Source of the DNA: an uncultured Exiguobacterium sp.
GTDB taxonomy: Bacteria > Bacillota > Bacilli > Exiguobacteriales > Exiguobacteriaceae
Length of the DNA stretch: 64,000 nt
Reading direction: 5' to 3'
Assembly: GCA_913775715.1 (NCBI GenBank)
Contig: CAJYMC010000007.1
Location: 930,001 to 994,000 of the forward strand
Shown here: piece by piece, positions 1 through 7,771 of the stretch
Position numbering within the stretch: the first letter of the stretch is position 1
Layout of the letters: the number at the start of each line of letters is the position of its first letter
Program-made: the position numbers and the translations under genes
The notes under the pieces: generated by a model
The model's input: the letters and a program-made list of their open reading frames with translations, nothing else
The model's database searches: none
Told to the model about the DNA's origin: nothing

Positions 1-691
1 ATAATTTATACATGTGATGTACTTCAAGTGATGATCCCGAACTCGCTTCAAATGGTTCAGGTTGTTCACATGCTTCGCATATTCCTGCTGCCCTCTTTCG
101 CGCATATACTTTAATCGCTTCTGATCGTTTTCTGACCTTTATTTGTTTGACTTGAATCGACTCATCTCCTGTCGACGTATCTTGAAGAGCCAATGTTTTT
201 AAATTTTCAAGCGAATCTTCAATTATTACACTACTCTCCAGATGATGTTCCGACTCGAGTTGATCCTGCTTCATAATCGTAGCTGATTCAAAAATAAATT
301 GGATGATCTCCCGTGGATGCCCGTCTCGATCGAGCGCTTGTTTTAGTTCATAATCAATTAACGTTAGCTGATCATCAAATCGATATAAACCATTTTGTTC
401 CCGATGAAAAAGTAAAACATCTTTTGAATGATTGACATGATCACGTATCGCTTTATTCCCCATTGTAAACGTTTGATCGCCAACTTGCCCTTCACCACTG
501 TACATAAACAATGTCTTTTCTTCATTCCAACCGTCCGAATATCCATACTGTGTACCGCTTGCCCCGGAAAAGATAAAAATAATTGATTCTTTCGCTGAAG
601 CACTAATGCCACGTTGTCGGTTTCCGCCAAACTGATCGTGTATTTCAGCACGTTTATAGTGCTTTCCTGGAGTAAATGAAATGGATAACAT
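1..691 (-). CDS. SRA-HNH (ScoMcrA/McrA-like) modification-dependent endonuclease, 3' end cut by window edge
   Basis: Read by hand on the minus strand from an ATG at 691 with GGGAG upstream; open to the window edge (230 residues visible). Residues 1-130 match the SRA-type domain of ScoMcrA-like enzymes: FTPGKHYKR near the start, FGGNRQRGIS at 21-30, YGYSDGW at 49-55, GEGQVGDQTF at 66-75, DRDGHPR at 121-127. After an acidic linker comes an HNH nuclease start: RKRSEAIKVYARKRA, then a CxxC pair (C205, C208) and LEVHH (H225, H226). Such proteins cut DNA carrying modified cytosine or phosphorothioate and act as type IV restriction against modified phage DNA; the exact modification cannot be told. 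The C-terminal remainder lies outside the window, so intactness is unknown. Confidence 0.88.
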   Translation of the reverse strand, partial: MLSISFTPGKHYKRAEIHDQFGGNRQRGISASAKESIIFIFSGASGTQYGYSDGWNEEKTLFMYSGEGQVGDQTFTMGNKAIRDHVNHSKDVLLFHREQNGLYRFDDQLTLIDYELKQALDRDGHPREIIQFIFESATIMKQDQLESEHHLESSVIIEDSLENLKTLALQDTSTGDESIQVKQIKVRKRSEAIKVYARKRAAGICEACEQPEPFEASSGSSLEVHHMYKL

Positions 692-764
692 AGACTGTCT
701 CCCTTATTTTAAAAGTCTAAACATTTTAATCTTTATAATTCGATCTCATACAGATTAAATCTCA

Positions 765-1493
765 TCATCTGCCGATATGGACAGACGTAAAGACGAACTT
801 ATCATAACGATGGCGTGAAAACGAATACTCGAATGGTTTTCCGTTACCAAGGAATACGACTTGTTCCACTTCGATGACGGGATCGGTCTCCTCGTTCCCG
901 AGATATTCATGATCCCATTGATTCGGCTTGTCTGCCCGAATCATCTTATGCGAGCTCGTGATCGTGTAACCGAGTTCTTCTTGGATATACCGGTAAATCG
1001 AACTATCAAGAACTTCTCGCGTCACTCCGGTAATCAATGAAGACGGCATAAATGTATGTTCGATCACGTATGGTTCGTCGTCAACATATCGAACACGCCG
1101 TATCTCATAGACAGGATCGGTCTTCTCAATCATCAGATGGCGTGCGACCTCGGCTTCTGGAAAACGGACCTCGAACTGAAGCACTTCACTTCTGACGGCC
1201 CGCTCCCCGAGTAGCTTCGTCAACCCTTGTGACTCTTTGTTTAACACATTGATTCGTCCTTGGGAAAAGCTTGACGGTAAAATGAACGTCCCTTGTCCTC
1301 GTTGCCGATAGATAATCCCCTCAAGTACGAGGATTTCTAAAGCACGTTTCATTGTCATCCGGCTTACCTCAAACTCTTCTGCTAGTTGAATCTCGTCTGG
1401 CATCGCTTCTTCCACATTGTATCCGCCATGAAGAATCCGTTCTCGTAATTCATCTGCAATTTTTTCATACTTTGGTTTCTTTTTATTAGACAT
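765..1493 (-). CDS. GntR-family regulator, HutC/UTRA subfamily, of the beta-glucoside PTS operon
   Basis: 242 residues. The N-terminal winged helix-turn-helix (about 8-75) has YEKIADELRERI, then SRMTMKRALEILVLEG and the RQRGQGTF wing typical of GntR proteins. Residues about 95-235 form a UTRA effector-binding domain (VYEIRRVRYVDDEPYVIEHTFMP, then PVIEVEQVVFLGNGKPFEYS). In this family the ligand is usually a phosphorylated sugar. It lies 82 bp downstream of the 6-phospho-beta-glucosidase gene and on the same strand, so it probably senses cellobiose-6-phosphate or a similar product. A perfect inverted repeat sits 12 bp before its start, which suggests autoregulation. Confidence 0.9.
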   Translation of the reverse strand: MSNKKKPKYEKIADELRERILHGGYNVEEAMPDEIQLAEEFEVSRMTMKRALEILVLEGIIYRQRGQGTFILPSSFSQGRINVLNKESQGLTKLLGERAVRSEVLQFEVRFPEAEVARHLMIEKTDPVYEIRRVRYVDDEPYVIEHTFMPSSLITGVTREVLDSSIYRYIQEELGYTITSSHKMIRADKPNQWDHEYLGNEETDPVIEVEQVVFLGNGKPFEYSFSRHRYDKFVFTSVHIGR

Positions 1494-1504
1494 GACAACA
1501 CCCC

Positions 1505-1522
1505 ATGTATAGACATATACAT
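1505..1522. promoter_or_regulatory. Candidate operator of the GntR/UTRA regulator
   Basis: Perfect inverted repeat ATGTATA-gaca-TATACAT, 7-bp arms with a 4-bp centre, just before the regulator start. The 10-mer GTATAGACAT inside it recurs, reversed, at 5085-5094 in front of the PTS operon. Size and AT-rich symmetry fit GntR/HutC operators. Confidence 0.6.
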
Positions 1523-1575
1523 ATAATATAACAAAAAATAAGGATCAGGGCTAGATATACCCCGATCCTCTCTTC

Positions 1576-2997
1576 TTATCCTTCAAATCCATTTTCTTCG
1601 ATGAGATGCTTGAACCAGTAACCACTCTTTTTTACTGTACGCGTTTGATTCGTCAAATCGACACCTACGAAACCATATCGGTTCTTATAGGCATTACTCC
1701 ACGACCAATTGTCCATGAACGTCCAAAGGTGATACCCTTTGACGTTCGATCCTTCCTCTAGAGCTTGATGCACCCATTTCAGATGTTCCGCGATAAAATC
1801 AATCCGGTAATCATCCTGGATACTACCGTCCGCGTCTCGGTAGCGTTCTTCTCCTTCCACTCCCATCCCGTTTTCTGAAATGAAGCACTCGATGTTTCCA
1901 TAATTCTCACGTAAGTTCGTCAGAATGTCATATACACCCTTTTCGTAAATTTCCCAACCACGATGTCGATTCATTTTGCGTCCCGGCATCTCATAATAAT
2001 CAAAAAGATGCTCTGGCATGAACGGTGCTTTCGGATTCGGAAGATGTTCTTTTACTTTGATACGTCTCGGCTGATAGTAGTTGATGCCGAGGATATCAAC
2101 GGTGTACGTCTCGATTTTTTGTCGGTCCGTTTCAGCCATCGCCGGGAGGGCATCCTGCTCTTTTAACAGTTCGATTAATTCAGCAGGGAAAGTACCTAAA
2201 ACGGACGGATCGAGAAAGGAACGATTGAACAAGATGTCTGCTAAATGCGCGGCTTGTCGATCTGCTTCATTTTGACTTCTCGGATAAGAGGGTGTCAGAT
2301 TAAGAATGATACCGATTTTCCCTGTTTGTTGTGTATCTCTGTACGCTTCGATCGCAAGGGCACTTGATAGAATCGAATGATAGGCGACTTGGACTGCTCG
2401 CTTAAAGTCTACGACGTTCGGATAATGAAAATCGTACAAGTAGCCCCCCTCGACCGGTACGATTGGTTCGTTATGGGTAAACCATTTGCCGACACGGTCA
2501 CCGAACAGCTCAAAGCAGGTTTTGGCATACGCAACATAATGCATCACGACTTCCCTGCTCTCCCATCCTCCCTTTTCTTGTAAGACAAGCGGCATATCGA
2601 AATGATATAAATTGACGAACGGTTCGATCCCTGCTTCAATCAACTCGTCAATGACACGATTGTAGAAATCGACCGCTTCCGGATTAATGTTTCCTTCTCC
2701 CGTTGAAAATAGACGGGACCAAGAAATCGATAGTCGAAACGAATTGTGCCCGAGCTCCTTCATCAAGGCGATGTCTTGCTTGTACTGATGGTAAAAGTTA
2801 GATGCTATCGAAGCACTGACGCCATCAAAGAAGCGGTTCGGTTCGACCTCGTACCAGTGATCCCAAATGTTCGGTCCTTTTCCACCTTCATAGGCGGCTC
2901 CTTCCATTTGTGTCGCAGAGGCAGCTGTCCCCCACCAGAAATCTGTTGGAAAATCATACTTTTTAATGGTAGTCGCCTTGTTCTCTATCTGATTCAT
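1576..2997 (-). CDS. bglA: 6-phospho-beta-glucosidase, glycoside hydrolase family 1
   Basis: 473 residues from the ATG at 2997; a GTG at 3006 is in frame but sits on the AGGA ribosome-binding site, so the ATG with 10-bp spacing is preferred. It hydrolyses phosphorylated beta-glucosides such as cellobiose-6-phosphate to glucose and glucose-6-phosphate in the cytoplasm. GH1 signatures: FPTDFWWGTAASATQMEG near the N-terminus, acid/base Glu in THNEP (E177), nucleophile Glu in ISENG (E375). The late motif WSNAYKNRYGF carries the Lys and Tyr expected to bind the 6-phosphate in phospho-glucosidases. It is the last enzyme gene of the PTS operon, 35-45 bp after the EIIC gene, which fits a phosphorylated substrate. 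Confidence 0.93.
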   Translation of the reverse strand: MNQIENKATTIKKYDFPTDFWWGTAASATQMEGAAYEGGKGPNIWDHWYEVEPNRFFDGVSASIASNFYHQYKQDIALMKELGHNSFRLSISWSRLFSTGEGNINPEAVDFYNRVIDELIEAGIEPFVNLYHFDMPLVLQEKGGWESREVVMHYVAYAKTCFELFGDRVGKWFTHNEPIVPVEGGYLYDFHYPNVVDFKRAVQVAYHSILSSALAIEAYRDTQQTGKIGIILNLTPSYPRSQNEADRQAAHLADILFNRSFLDPSVLGTFPAELIELLKEQDALPAMAETDRQKIETYTVDILGINYYQPRRIKVKEHLPNPKAPFMPEHLFDYYEMPGRKMNRHRGWEIYEKGVYDILTNLRENYGNIECFISENGMGVEGEERYRDADGSIQDDYRIDFIAEHLKWVHQALEEGSNVKGYHLWTFMDNWSWSNAYKNRYGFVGVDLTNQTRTVKKSGYWFKHLIEENGFEG

Positions 2998-3041
2998 TGT
3001 TAGCACATCCTATCTCTTATTTTTCACTCATCCGGTAGACG

Positions 3042-4388
3042 TTATCCGATCTGTTGGTTTTTCTCTTGTGTAGTATTCGCTTCTTCCCGTTCTTTTTTCA
3101 AATTCAAACGGTCAATGAAGACGAGGAACGGGAACCAGACTGCCATGATGATTGCAAAGTTGACTAATTGTAGCAATCCACCAGCTAACGAATTGGTTGC
3201 CATCATTCCACTAATGAACATCGGGACGGTCCACGGTACCGCAACACCGGTCGGAGGGGGGACGATCCCCGTTGACATCGCGAAGTACGTCACCGTCACC
3301 GTAATCAGTGGTGCGACGATCCATGGAATCATGATCAATGGGTTCATGACGATAGGAAGTCCAAAAATCATGGGTTCGTTGACGTTAAAAATACCAGGTC
3401 CAATTGACAGTTTTCCGATTTGTTTCATCTGTTTCGATCGCATGAATAACAAGATGGCGACAACGACAGCGAGCGTTGACCCAGAACCACCGATTCCAAC
3501 TGTATAGATCTCGATGAATTGTTTACTGATGATGTTTGGAATTTCTCCGTTCGACGTGTACGCATTCAAGTTTTCAAGGGACAGAGTATTCCAAATCGGG
3601 TCCATGACCGAGTTGACGATGACTTGTCCGTGCAGTCCGAAAAACCAGAACAGTTGCACGAAGAAGATGGCGATTAACGTCGGGAAGAGTCCGTTCCCTA
3701 GATTAACTAGTGGTTTTTGAACAAGATTGAAGATGAGATCGTGTAAGTTCGTATCTAACAGTGAAGTGACGGCAATGTTAATGCCAAGGAATACGGTGAG
3801 CGTAAGTAATGCCGGGACGAGAGCTGAGAATGATTTAGCGACAGCTGTCGGCACACCGGCAGGCATTTTGATCGTCCAGTTTTTTTGAACGATGAAGCGG
3901 TAAATCTCTCCTGCTAGGAATCCCGTGATCATGGCTAAGAACATGCCCTTTGCGCCAAGACGGTCGAGTGGAATGACATTGCCTACTGGATCGGCAACAT
4001 TTTCAACTGAGACAAAGAAAGGAGTAAGTAATAAAAACGAAACAAGTGCGATGACACCACCGAATACAGCTTCGACCTCATAACTTTTAGAAAGATAATA
4101 GCCGATACCGAATACGACGAACAATGACATGATGCCCATTGTGGCGGATGGAGCGTTTCCAAGTGATGTCTTAAAGGCATCTAGTACACCCGGAGACATG
4201 AACTTATCAAGGAACGGTAAATTCGCGACGACGACAATTAAGGAACCAAACATCGTAATCGGAAAAGCAAGCATGAATGCATCACGTAAAGTCTGTAAGT
4301 ATCGGCTATTGTTTAAAAATGCCGCCATCGGCATCAAAAAACGACTTAGTAAATCAAACCACTTACTATTCTCAGTCATCTTAAACAC
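3042..4388 (-). CDS. celB: PTS cellobiose/lichenan-type transporter subunit EIIC
   Basis: 448 residues, highly hydrophobic with about ten membrane segments: the membrane channel of a lactose/cellobiose-family phosphotransferase system. Family-like stretches include FWFFGLHGQVIVNSVMDPIW and the loop GPGIFNVNEPMIFGLPIV, in which the NEPMIFG segment is part of the substrate region of EIIC-Cel/Lic proteins. It works with the EIIB and EIIA genes directly upstream and passes phosphorylated beta-glucoside to the glucosidase downstream. Start ATG 6 bp after the EIIA stop, with AAGGAG overlapping that stop region, so translation is probably coupled. Confidence 0.94.
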   Translation of the reverse strand: MFKMTENSKWFDLLSRFLMPMAAFLNNSRYLQTLRDAFMLAFPITMFGSLIVVVANLPFLDKFMSPGVLDAFKTSLGNAPSATMGIMSLFVVFGIGYYLSKSYEVEAVFGGVIALVSFLLLTPFFVSVENVADPVGNVIPLDRLGAKGMFLAMITGFLAGEIYRFIVQKNWTIKMPAGVPTAVAKSFSALVPALLTLTVFLGINIAVTSLLDTNLHDLIFNLVQKPLVNLGNGLFPTLIAIFFVQLFWFFGLHGQVIVNSVMDPIWNTLSLENLNAYTSNGEIPNIISKQFIEIYTVGIGGSGSTLAVVVAILLFMRSKQMKQIGKLSIGPGIFNVNEPMIFGLPIVMNPLIMIPWIVAPLITVTVTYFAMSTGIVPPPTGVAVPWTVPMFISGMMATNSLAGGLLQLVNFAIIMAVWFPFLVFIDRLNLKKEREEANTTQEKNQQIG

Positions 4389-4394
4389 TCCTTA

Positions 4395-4724
4395 TTATTT
4401 TTTGGAAAACTTATGTTCCATGAGCTCGATGAGTCCAGTCGTTAAATCAAGCATCGTCTGCGTCGACATGAGGTGATCTTCTGCATGTAATAACAACAAG
4501 GAGAGCGTCGTTGGCTCACCGCTTGCTTCCTTTTGGACCTGACTAAAGTGCACTTGGTGCGCTTCTTGTAATTGCGATCTTGCACTTGATAATAATTGGT
4601 CGAAGTCTTCAAACGTGCCATCTTTATACACTTCGATCGCTTCACGAATCGTACTTCTCGCATTTCCACTGTGTAAGATCATCGTGAACGCGATTTGTTC
4701 CATCGTCTGTTCATTCGTCTGCAT
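4395..4724 (-). CDS. celC: PTS lactose/cellobiose-specific subunit EIIA
   Basis: 109 residues, the usual size of a Lac-type EIIA. The start is the ATG at 4724 (MQTNEQ), preceded by GGGGTG and 5 bp after the EIIB stop; a longer frame reading up to 4925 only runs antiparallel through the EIIB gene. The phosphoryl-accepting histidine is H80 in LLLLHAEDHLM, matching the conserved H-x-x-D-H-L-M motif. EIIA proteins of this class are helical trimers that take phosphate from HPr and pass it to the EIIB cysteine. Confidence 0.94.
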   Translation of the reverse strand: MQTNEQTMEQIAFTMILHSGNARSTIREAIEVYKDGTFEDFDQLLSSARSQLQEAHQVHFSQVQKEASGEPTTLSLLLLHAEDHLMSTQTMLDLTTGLIELMEHKFSKK

Positions 4725-4729
4725 ATCGA

Positions 4730-5026
4730 TCACCCCATCAATTTTACAGCTTGTTCGTAAGCTGCTTTTCCGTCTGCCATTCCATACGCCATCATATCGA
4801 TGACTTCGACCGGTTTGTCTGTCGCTTGTTGAAACTTCGATAGTAGAAATCGCATTTGTGGTCCAATCAAGATGACATCCGCACCAGACATCTCCTTCAT
4901 CGCCTGATCCTGTCCGACTGCCCAAATTTTTGCTTCTTCTCCGAGTCCCTTCGCATGTTCTTGCATCTTCGACACCAAAATGCTCGTCGACATTCCTGAA
5001 CTACACGCCAACATGATTTTTCTCAT
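4730..5026 (-). CDS. celA: PTS cellobiose/lactose-type subunit EIIB
   Basis: 98 residues. The phosphorylated cysteine is C8 in MLACSSGMSTSILV, the P-loop-like site of Lac/Cel EIIB proteins; GADVILIGPQMRF and PVEVIDMMAYGMADG are further family motifs. It carries phosphate from EIIA to the sugar during transport. First gene of the five-gene operon; the promoter region at 5027-5100 holds a cre site, a TATAAT box and a half-operator. Ribosome-binding site AGGAGG lies 7 bp before the ATG. Confidence 0.94.
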   Translation of the reverse strand: MRKIMLACSSGMSTSILVSKMQEHAKGLGEEAKIWAVGQDQAMKEMSGADVILIGPQMRFLLSKFQQATDKPVEVIDMMAYGMADGKAAYEQAVKLMG

Positions 5027-5043
5027 CTACAATCTCCTCCTTT

Positions 5044-5057
5044 TGTAATCGCTTACA
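5044..5057. promoter_or_regulatory. Catabolite-responsive element (cre) for CcpA
   Basis: TGTAATCGCTTACA matches the cre consensus TGWNANCGNTNWCA at every position. It starts about 6 bp downstream of the minus-strand TATAAT box at 5064-5069, that is at the expected transcription start of the PTS operon, the classic place for CcpA repression when glucose is present. Confidence 0.82.
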
Positions 5058-5063
5058 CATTTG

Positions 5064-5094
5064 ATTATACGGATTAATTTATCCATGTCTATAC
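5064..5094 (-). promoter_or_regulatory. PTS operon promoter with half-operator over the -35 region
   Basis: On the minus strand TATAAT (5069-5064) lies 17 bp from a poor -35 hexamer, ATAGAC (5092-5087). The 10-mer GTATAGACAT (5094-5085), shared with the palindrome before the GntR-type gene, covers that -35. A weak -35 under a regulator site fits control by the operon's own GntR/UTRA protein, but the second half of the palindrome is poorly kept. Confidence 0.5.
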
Positions 5095-5171
5095 TTGATA
5101 ATTAATTTGTTTATTTTTATTTTATAAAAGTGTAGAGTTGTTATTGAAAATAAGATGAAGGAGGAATTTGT

Positions 5172-6974
5172 ATGACAGAACCGATTTATCTTACTCCCCT
5201 TTCAAAAGAACGAATTTGGGGCGGACAGAAGCTTCAAGAGTATGGATTTTCGATACCTAAAGAACAACGGACGGGAGAAGTCTGGACAGTAGCAAGTCAT
5301 CCAAACGGCATGTCACGCGTCCAGACTGGACCAATGACGGGACTCACCTTAGAAGAACTATGGTCAAATCACCCTGAAATCTTTGGTATGGAGACCGACT
5401 CTGATTTTCCACTATTGGTAAAATGGATCGATGCTTCGGAGGATTTATCCGTTCAAGTCCATCCAAACGACAAGGATGCTAAACGTTATGAACAGCAGCC
5501 ATTTGGTAAAAATGAATGCTGGTACATCTTAGATTGTCCAGAAGACGCCGTCCTCATCTATGGTCATTCGTTAACCTCCTCAAACAACTTTGATGAGACC
5601 ATTCATCAGGGCACTTTATTGCAGTCTCTTCAGTATGTGCCAATCGCAAAAGGTGATTTTTTCTATGTACCTGCTGGCACTGTACACGCTTTGACAAAAG
5701 GATGTGTCGTCCTTGAAATTCAACAAAATTCAGATACGACCTATCGACTATTTGATTACGATCGGTCTGATCCGGTGACGGGACAGGTACGCCCTCTTCA
5801 CCTTGAACAAGCCCGTCGCGTCATTCGTTTTCCTCATTTCCAGTACACGGAACCTGCCGTCATGCTCACTCCTTTTCGAAAAAGATTGACACAAACACCC
5901 GACTTCTTTGTCGAAGAATGGACGATCAGACAGTCATATACCTTAGAAGCAAGCTGTCTGTTTCGCGTCATTACTGTCATCGAAGGGACGATTGAATTGG
6001 ACCATGTCCTCCTGTCTGTCGGAGCGACTGCGATTCTTCCGGCAAATAATACATTTCTCATCAAAGGAAACGGTATCGTCTTGATCACTGGTCCTTCTCT
6101 TAAAATGACAACACCTCATCGAATTGGTATCGACCTCGGTGGAACGCAAACACGTGTCGCTGTAATCGATCAACATAAAATCGTTAAACAATTATCATTT
6201 CCGACCAATCCTACGACAGGTCCATCCCAGACGCTTTCAAATATCGAGTACGCCATTCAATTTTTTTCAGAGGAATTCCACCTGTCGAACATTGGAATTG
6301 CCGCACCTGGTCCACTCGATACGAAGACTGGACTTCTGTTATCTCCACCAAATTTACCAGGATGGGATGAAGTCGACTTGATTACCCCACTTTCCTCCGC
6401 ATTCGACTTACCCGTCTTGCTCGAGAACGATGCTAATGCTGCGGCTCTCGGTGAAGCGTTATACGGTGCGGGACGTCACTCATCATCTGTTTATTATGTG
6501 ACCGTCAGTACAGGAATCGGTGGAGGTTATGTCTATAAGAAACAACTGATCCGTGGAGCACATGGATACGCTGGTGAGATTGGTAATACGATTATCGACT
6601 CATCGGGTCCATTGCATCCTGTGTTGAACAAAGGTTCTCTTGAAGGGTATGCTAGTGGTACAGCACTACAATCACGTGCCTCAAATCGACATGTCTCATC
6701 CATCGAGCGATTACTCGCCCATCCGCAAGAGCGGGATCGTTTTATTAATCATTTAGCAACTGGACTTGCAAACATCATTCACACGATTGATCCGGAAGTC
6801 ATCGTCGTTGGAGGAGGTGTTACGGGATCTGCTGATTTATACTGGGAAGCGTTGCTGGAACGAGTTCGCGAACTCGTATATCCGTCACTTCGTTCAAAAG
6901 TCGATATCCGTCTTGCCGAATTGAAAGGACAGGCAGGCGTCATCGGAGCTGCTGCTCTAGATGGAGTAGAGTAA
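5172..6974 (+). CDS. manA: Fusion protein: mannose-6-phosphate isomerase (class I) joined to ROK-family sugar kinase
   Basis: 600 residues in one frame, start ATG after AAGGAGGAATTTGT. Residues 1-311 are a type I phosphomannose isomerase: IWGGQKL, zinc ligands Q95 and H97 (QVHPND), E115 (GKNECWYIL) and H172 (PAGTVHAL), then the QNSDTTYRLFDYDR motif. Residues 312-600 are a ROK kinase: DLGGTQTR phosphate loop, NDANAAALGEA, STGIGGGYV, and late VVGGGVTGS. The usual ROK zinc motif CxCGxxGCxE is absent; the equivalent stretch reads PVLNKGSLEGYASG. A methionine begins the kinase part (ATG at 6105) with no clear ribosome site. In Bacillus the two enzymes are separate neighbours; together they would turn mannose or fructose into fructose-6-phosphate. 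Divergent from the PTS operon. Confidence 0.9.
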   Translation: MTEPIYLTPLSKERIWGGQKLQEYGFSIPKEQRTGEVWTVASHPNGMSRVQTGPMTGLTLEELWSNHPEIFGMETDSDFPLLVKWIDASEDLSVQVHPNDKDAKRYEQQPFGKNECWYILDCPEDAVLIYGHSLTSSNNFDETIHQGTLLQSLQYVPIAKGDFFYVPAGTVHALTKGCVVLEIQQNSDTTYRLFDYDRSDPVTGQVRPLHLEQARRVIRFPHFQYTEPAVMLTPFRKRLTQTPDFFVEEWTIRQSYTLEASCLFRVITVIEGTIELDHVLLSVGATAILPANNTFLIKGNGIVLITGPSLKMTTPHRIGIDLGGTQTRVAVIDQHKIVKQLSFPTNPTTGPSQTLSNIEYAIQFFSEEFHLSNIGIAAPGPLDTKTGLLLSPPNLPGWDEVDLITPLSSAFDLPVLLENDANAAALGEALYGAGRHSSSVYYVTVSTGIGGGYVYKKQLIRGAHGYAGEIGNTIIDSSGPLHPVLNKGSLEGYASGTALQSRASNRHVSSIERLLAHPQERDRFINHLATGLANIIHTIDPEVIVVGGGVTGSADLYWEALLERVRELVYPSLRSKVDIRLAELKGQAGVIGAAALDGVE

Positions 6975-7011
6975 GCAACACATCACTTACCTTTTTTATC
7001 TTTCATCAAAG

Positions 7012-7057
7012 CAAAGAGGGTGATCCATTCCGTTATTGAAATGGATCACCCTCTTTG
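7012..7057. terminator. Bidirectional rho-independent terminator
   Basis: Perfect 18-bp arms (7012-7029 and 7040-7057, core AGAGGGTGATCCATT) with a 10-base loop, after the ManA-ROK stop. It also faces the end of the next minus-strand gene. Confidence 0.8.
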
Positions 7058-7129
7058 TATACATCCTATCTATTCGAATATAGCTATTTTTTAGCGCAGC
7101 GAATTGCTAAAAATGACTTCAACTCTTTC

Positions 7130-7306
7130 TCAATCCGTTTTGGGTTTAAAAAAGAACAGAAAAATGTTAAATATCAAGAAAAGACCAAGCAGAACCCACA
7201 AGACAGAATAAAATTCTGTATTCGGGACGAACAAATAATCTATCAATAACACGATTAAAAAGAGAATATATCCAACAAAATATACTTTTTTCTTACGCGG
7301 ATCCAT
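7130..7306 (-). CDS. Small membrane protein, 58 residues, unknown
   Basis: Start taken at ATG 7306 (MDPRKKKVYF), with AAAGGAG eight bases upstream; a longer in-frame start at 7327 lacks a ribosome site. Two hydrophobic segments (about 8-25 and 32-52) are separated by a short polar turn (FVPNTEF), with Lys/Arg-rich ends on both sides, so both termini are probably cytoplasmic. No recognisable family. It lies 37 bp after another small membrane-protein gene on the same strand, probably co-transcribed. Confidence 0.65.
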   Translation of the reverse strand: MDPRKKKVYFVGYILFLIVLLIDYLFVPNTEFYSVLWVLLGLFLIFNIFLFFFKPKTD

Positions 7307-7343
7307 CGTCTCATCTCCTTTATACATATGAGTGTTCTGTCGA

Positions 7344-7571
7344 TTACTTCGTATTTTTAATAATCACTACAGTTAATACAAGAGAAGGAATGAAACAAAT
7401 CAGTAAATCCGAGAGTGAGATCGAGAGTGAAGTAGGATGAATCAGCATCTCTACTCCTTTAAAAATGGCATCGAGCACAACAAGTAATGATAGGAGTACC
7501 GGAACGGAAGTACGCATCCATCTAGGAATACTCAGCCACATCCGTAAGATTTTTTGTGTTTTATCACCCAT
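7344..7571 (-). CDS. Small membrane protein, 75 residues, unknown
   Basis: ATG at 7571 (MGDKTQKILRMW) has GAGGTG eight bases before it; an upstream GTG at 7580 overlaps that site. An amphipathic basic N-terminal stretch precedes two hydrophobic helices, SVPVLLSLLVVLDAIF and LICFIPSLVLTVVII. No family recognised. Probably the first gene of a two-gene unit with the 58-residue membrane protein downstream. Confidence 0.6.
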   Translation of the reverse strand: MGDKTQKILRMWLSIPRWMRTSVPVLLSLLVVLDAIFKGVEMLIHPTSLSISLSDLLICFIPSLVLTVVIIKNTK

Positions 7572-7686
7572 GTCATTCACCTCTTTTACAATTTTACATA
7601 AATTAGTATATCATACGTATGATTTTTGTGAAAAAATGTCGAAATCACAAGTCGATTGAATCTTCTCCTCCACGTACAAAAGCAAT

Positions 7687-7726
7687 AAAAAAGAAACTTA
7701 CACATCATGTAAGCTTCTTTTTTACT
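7687..7726. terminator. Rho-independent terminator
   Basis: Stem CTTACA/TGTAAG extended by AAAAAAGAA and TTCTTTTTT, loop of five bases. A-run on one side and T-run on the other, so it can act for either strand; the minus-strand secreted-protein gene ends just downstream of it. Confidence 0.7.
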
Positions 7727-7771
7727 GCTTAATAGGATACATATCAATGTCTCTTCCCCTCCTACTTTGAA

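Noticed and set aside
364..651. 95-residue minus-strand frame
   Set aside because: It is a shadow of the SRA-HNH endonuclease, whose true frame runs from 691 off the edge.
4725..4925. Longer start for the EIIA gene (to 4925)
   Set aside because: The extra 67 residues lie inside the EIIB gene in another frame; the ATG at 4724 has its own ribosome site.
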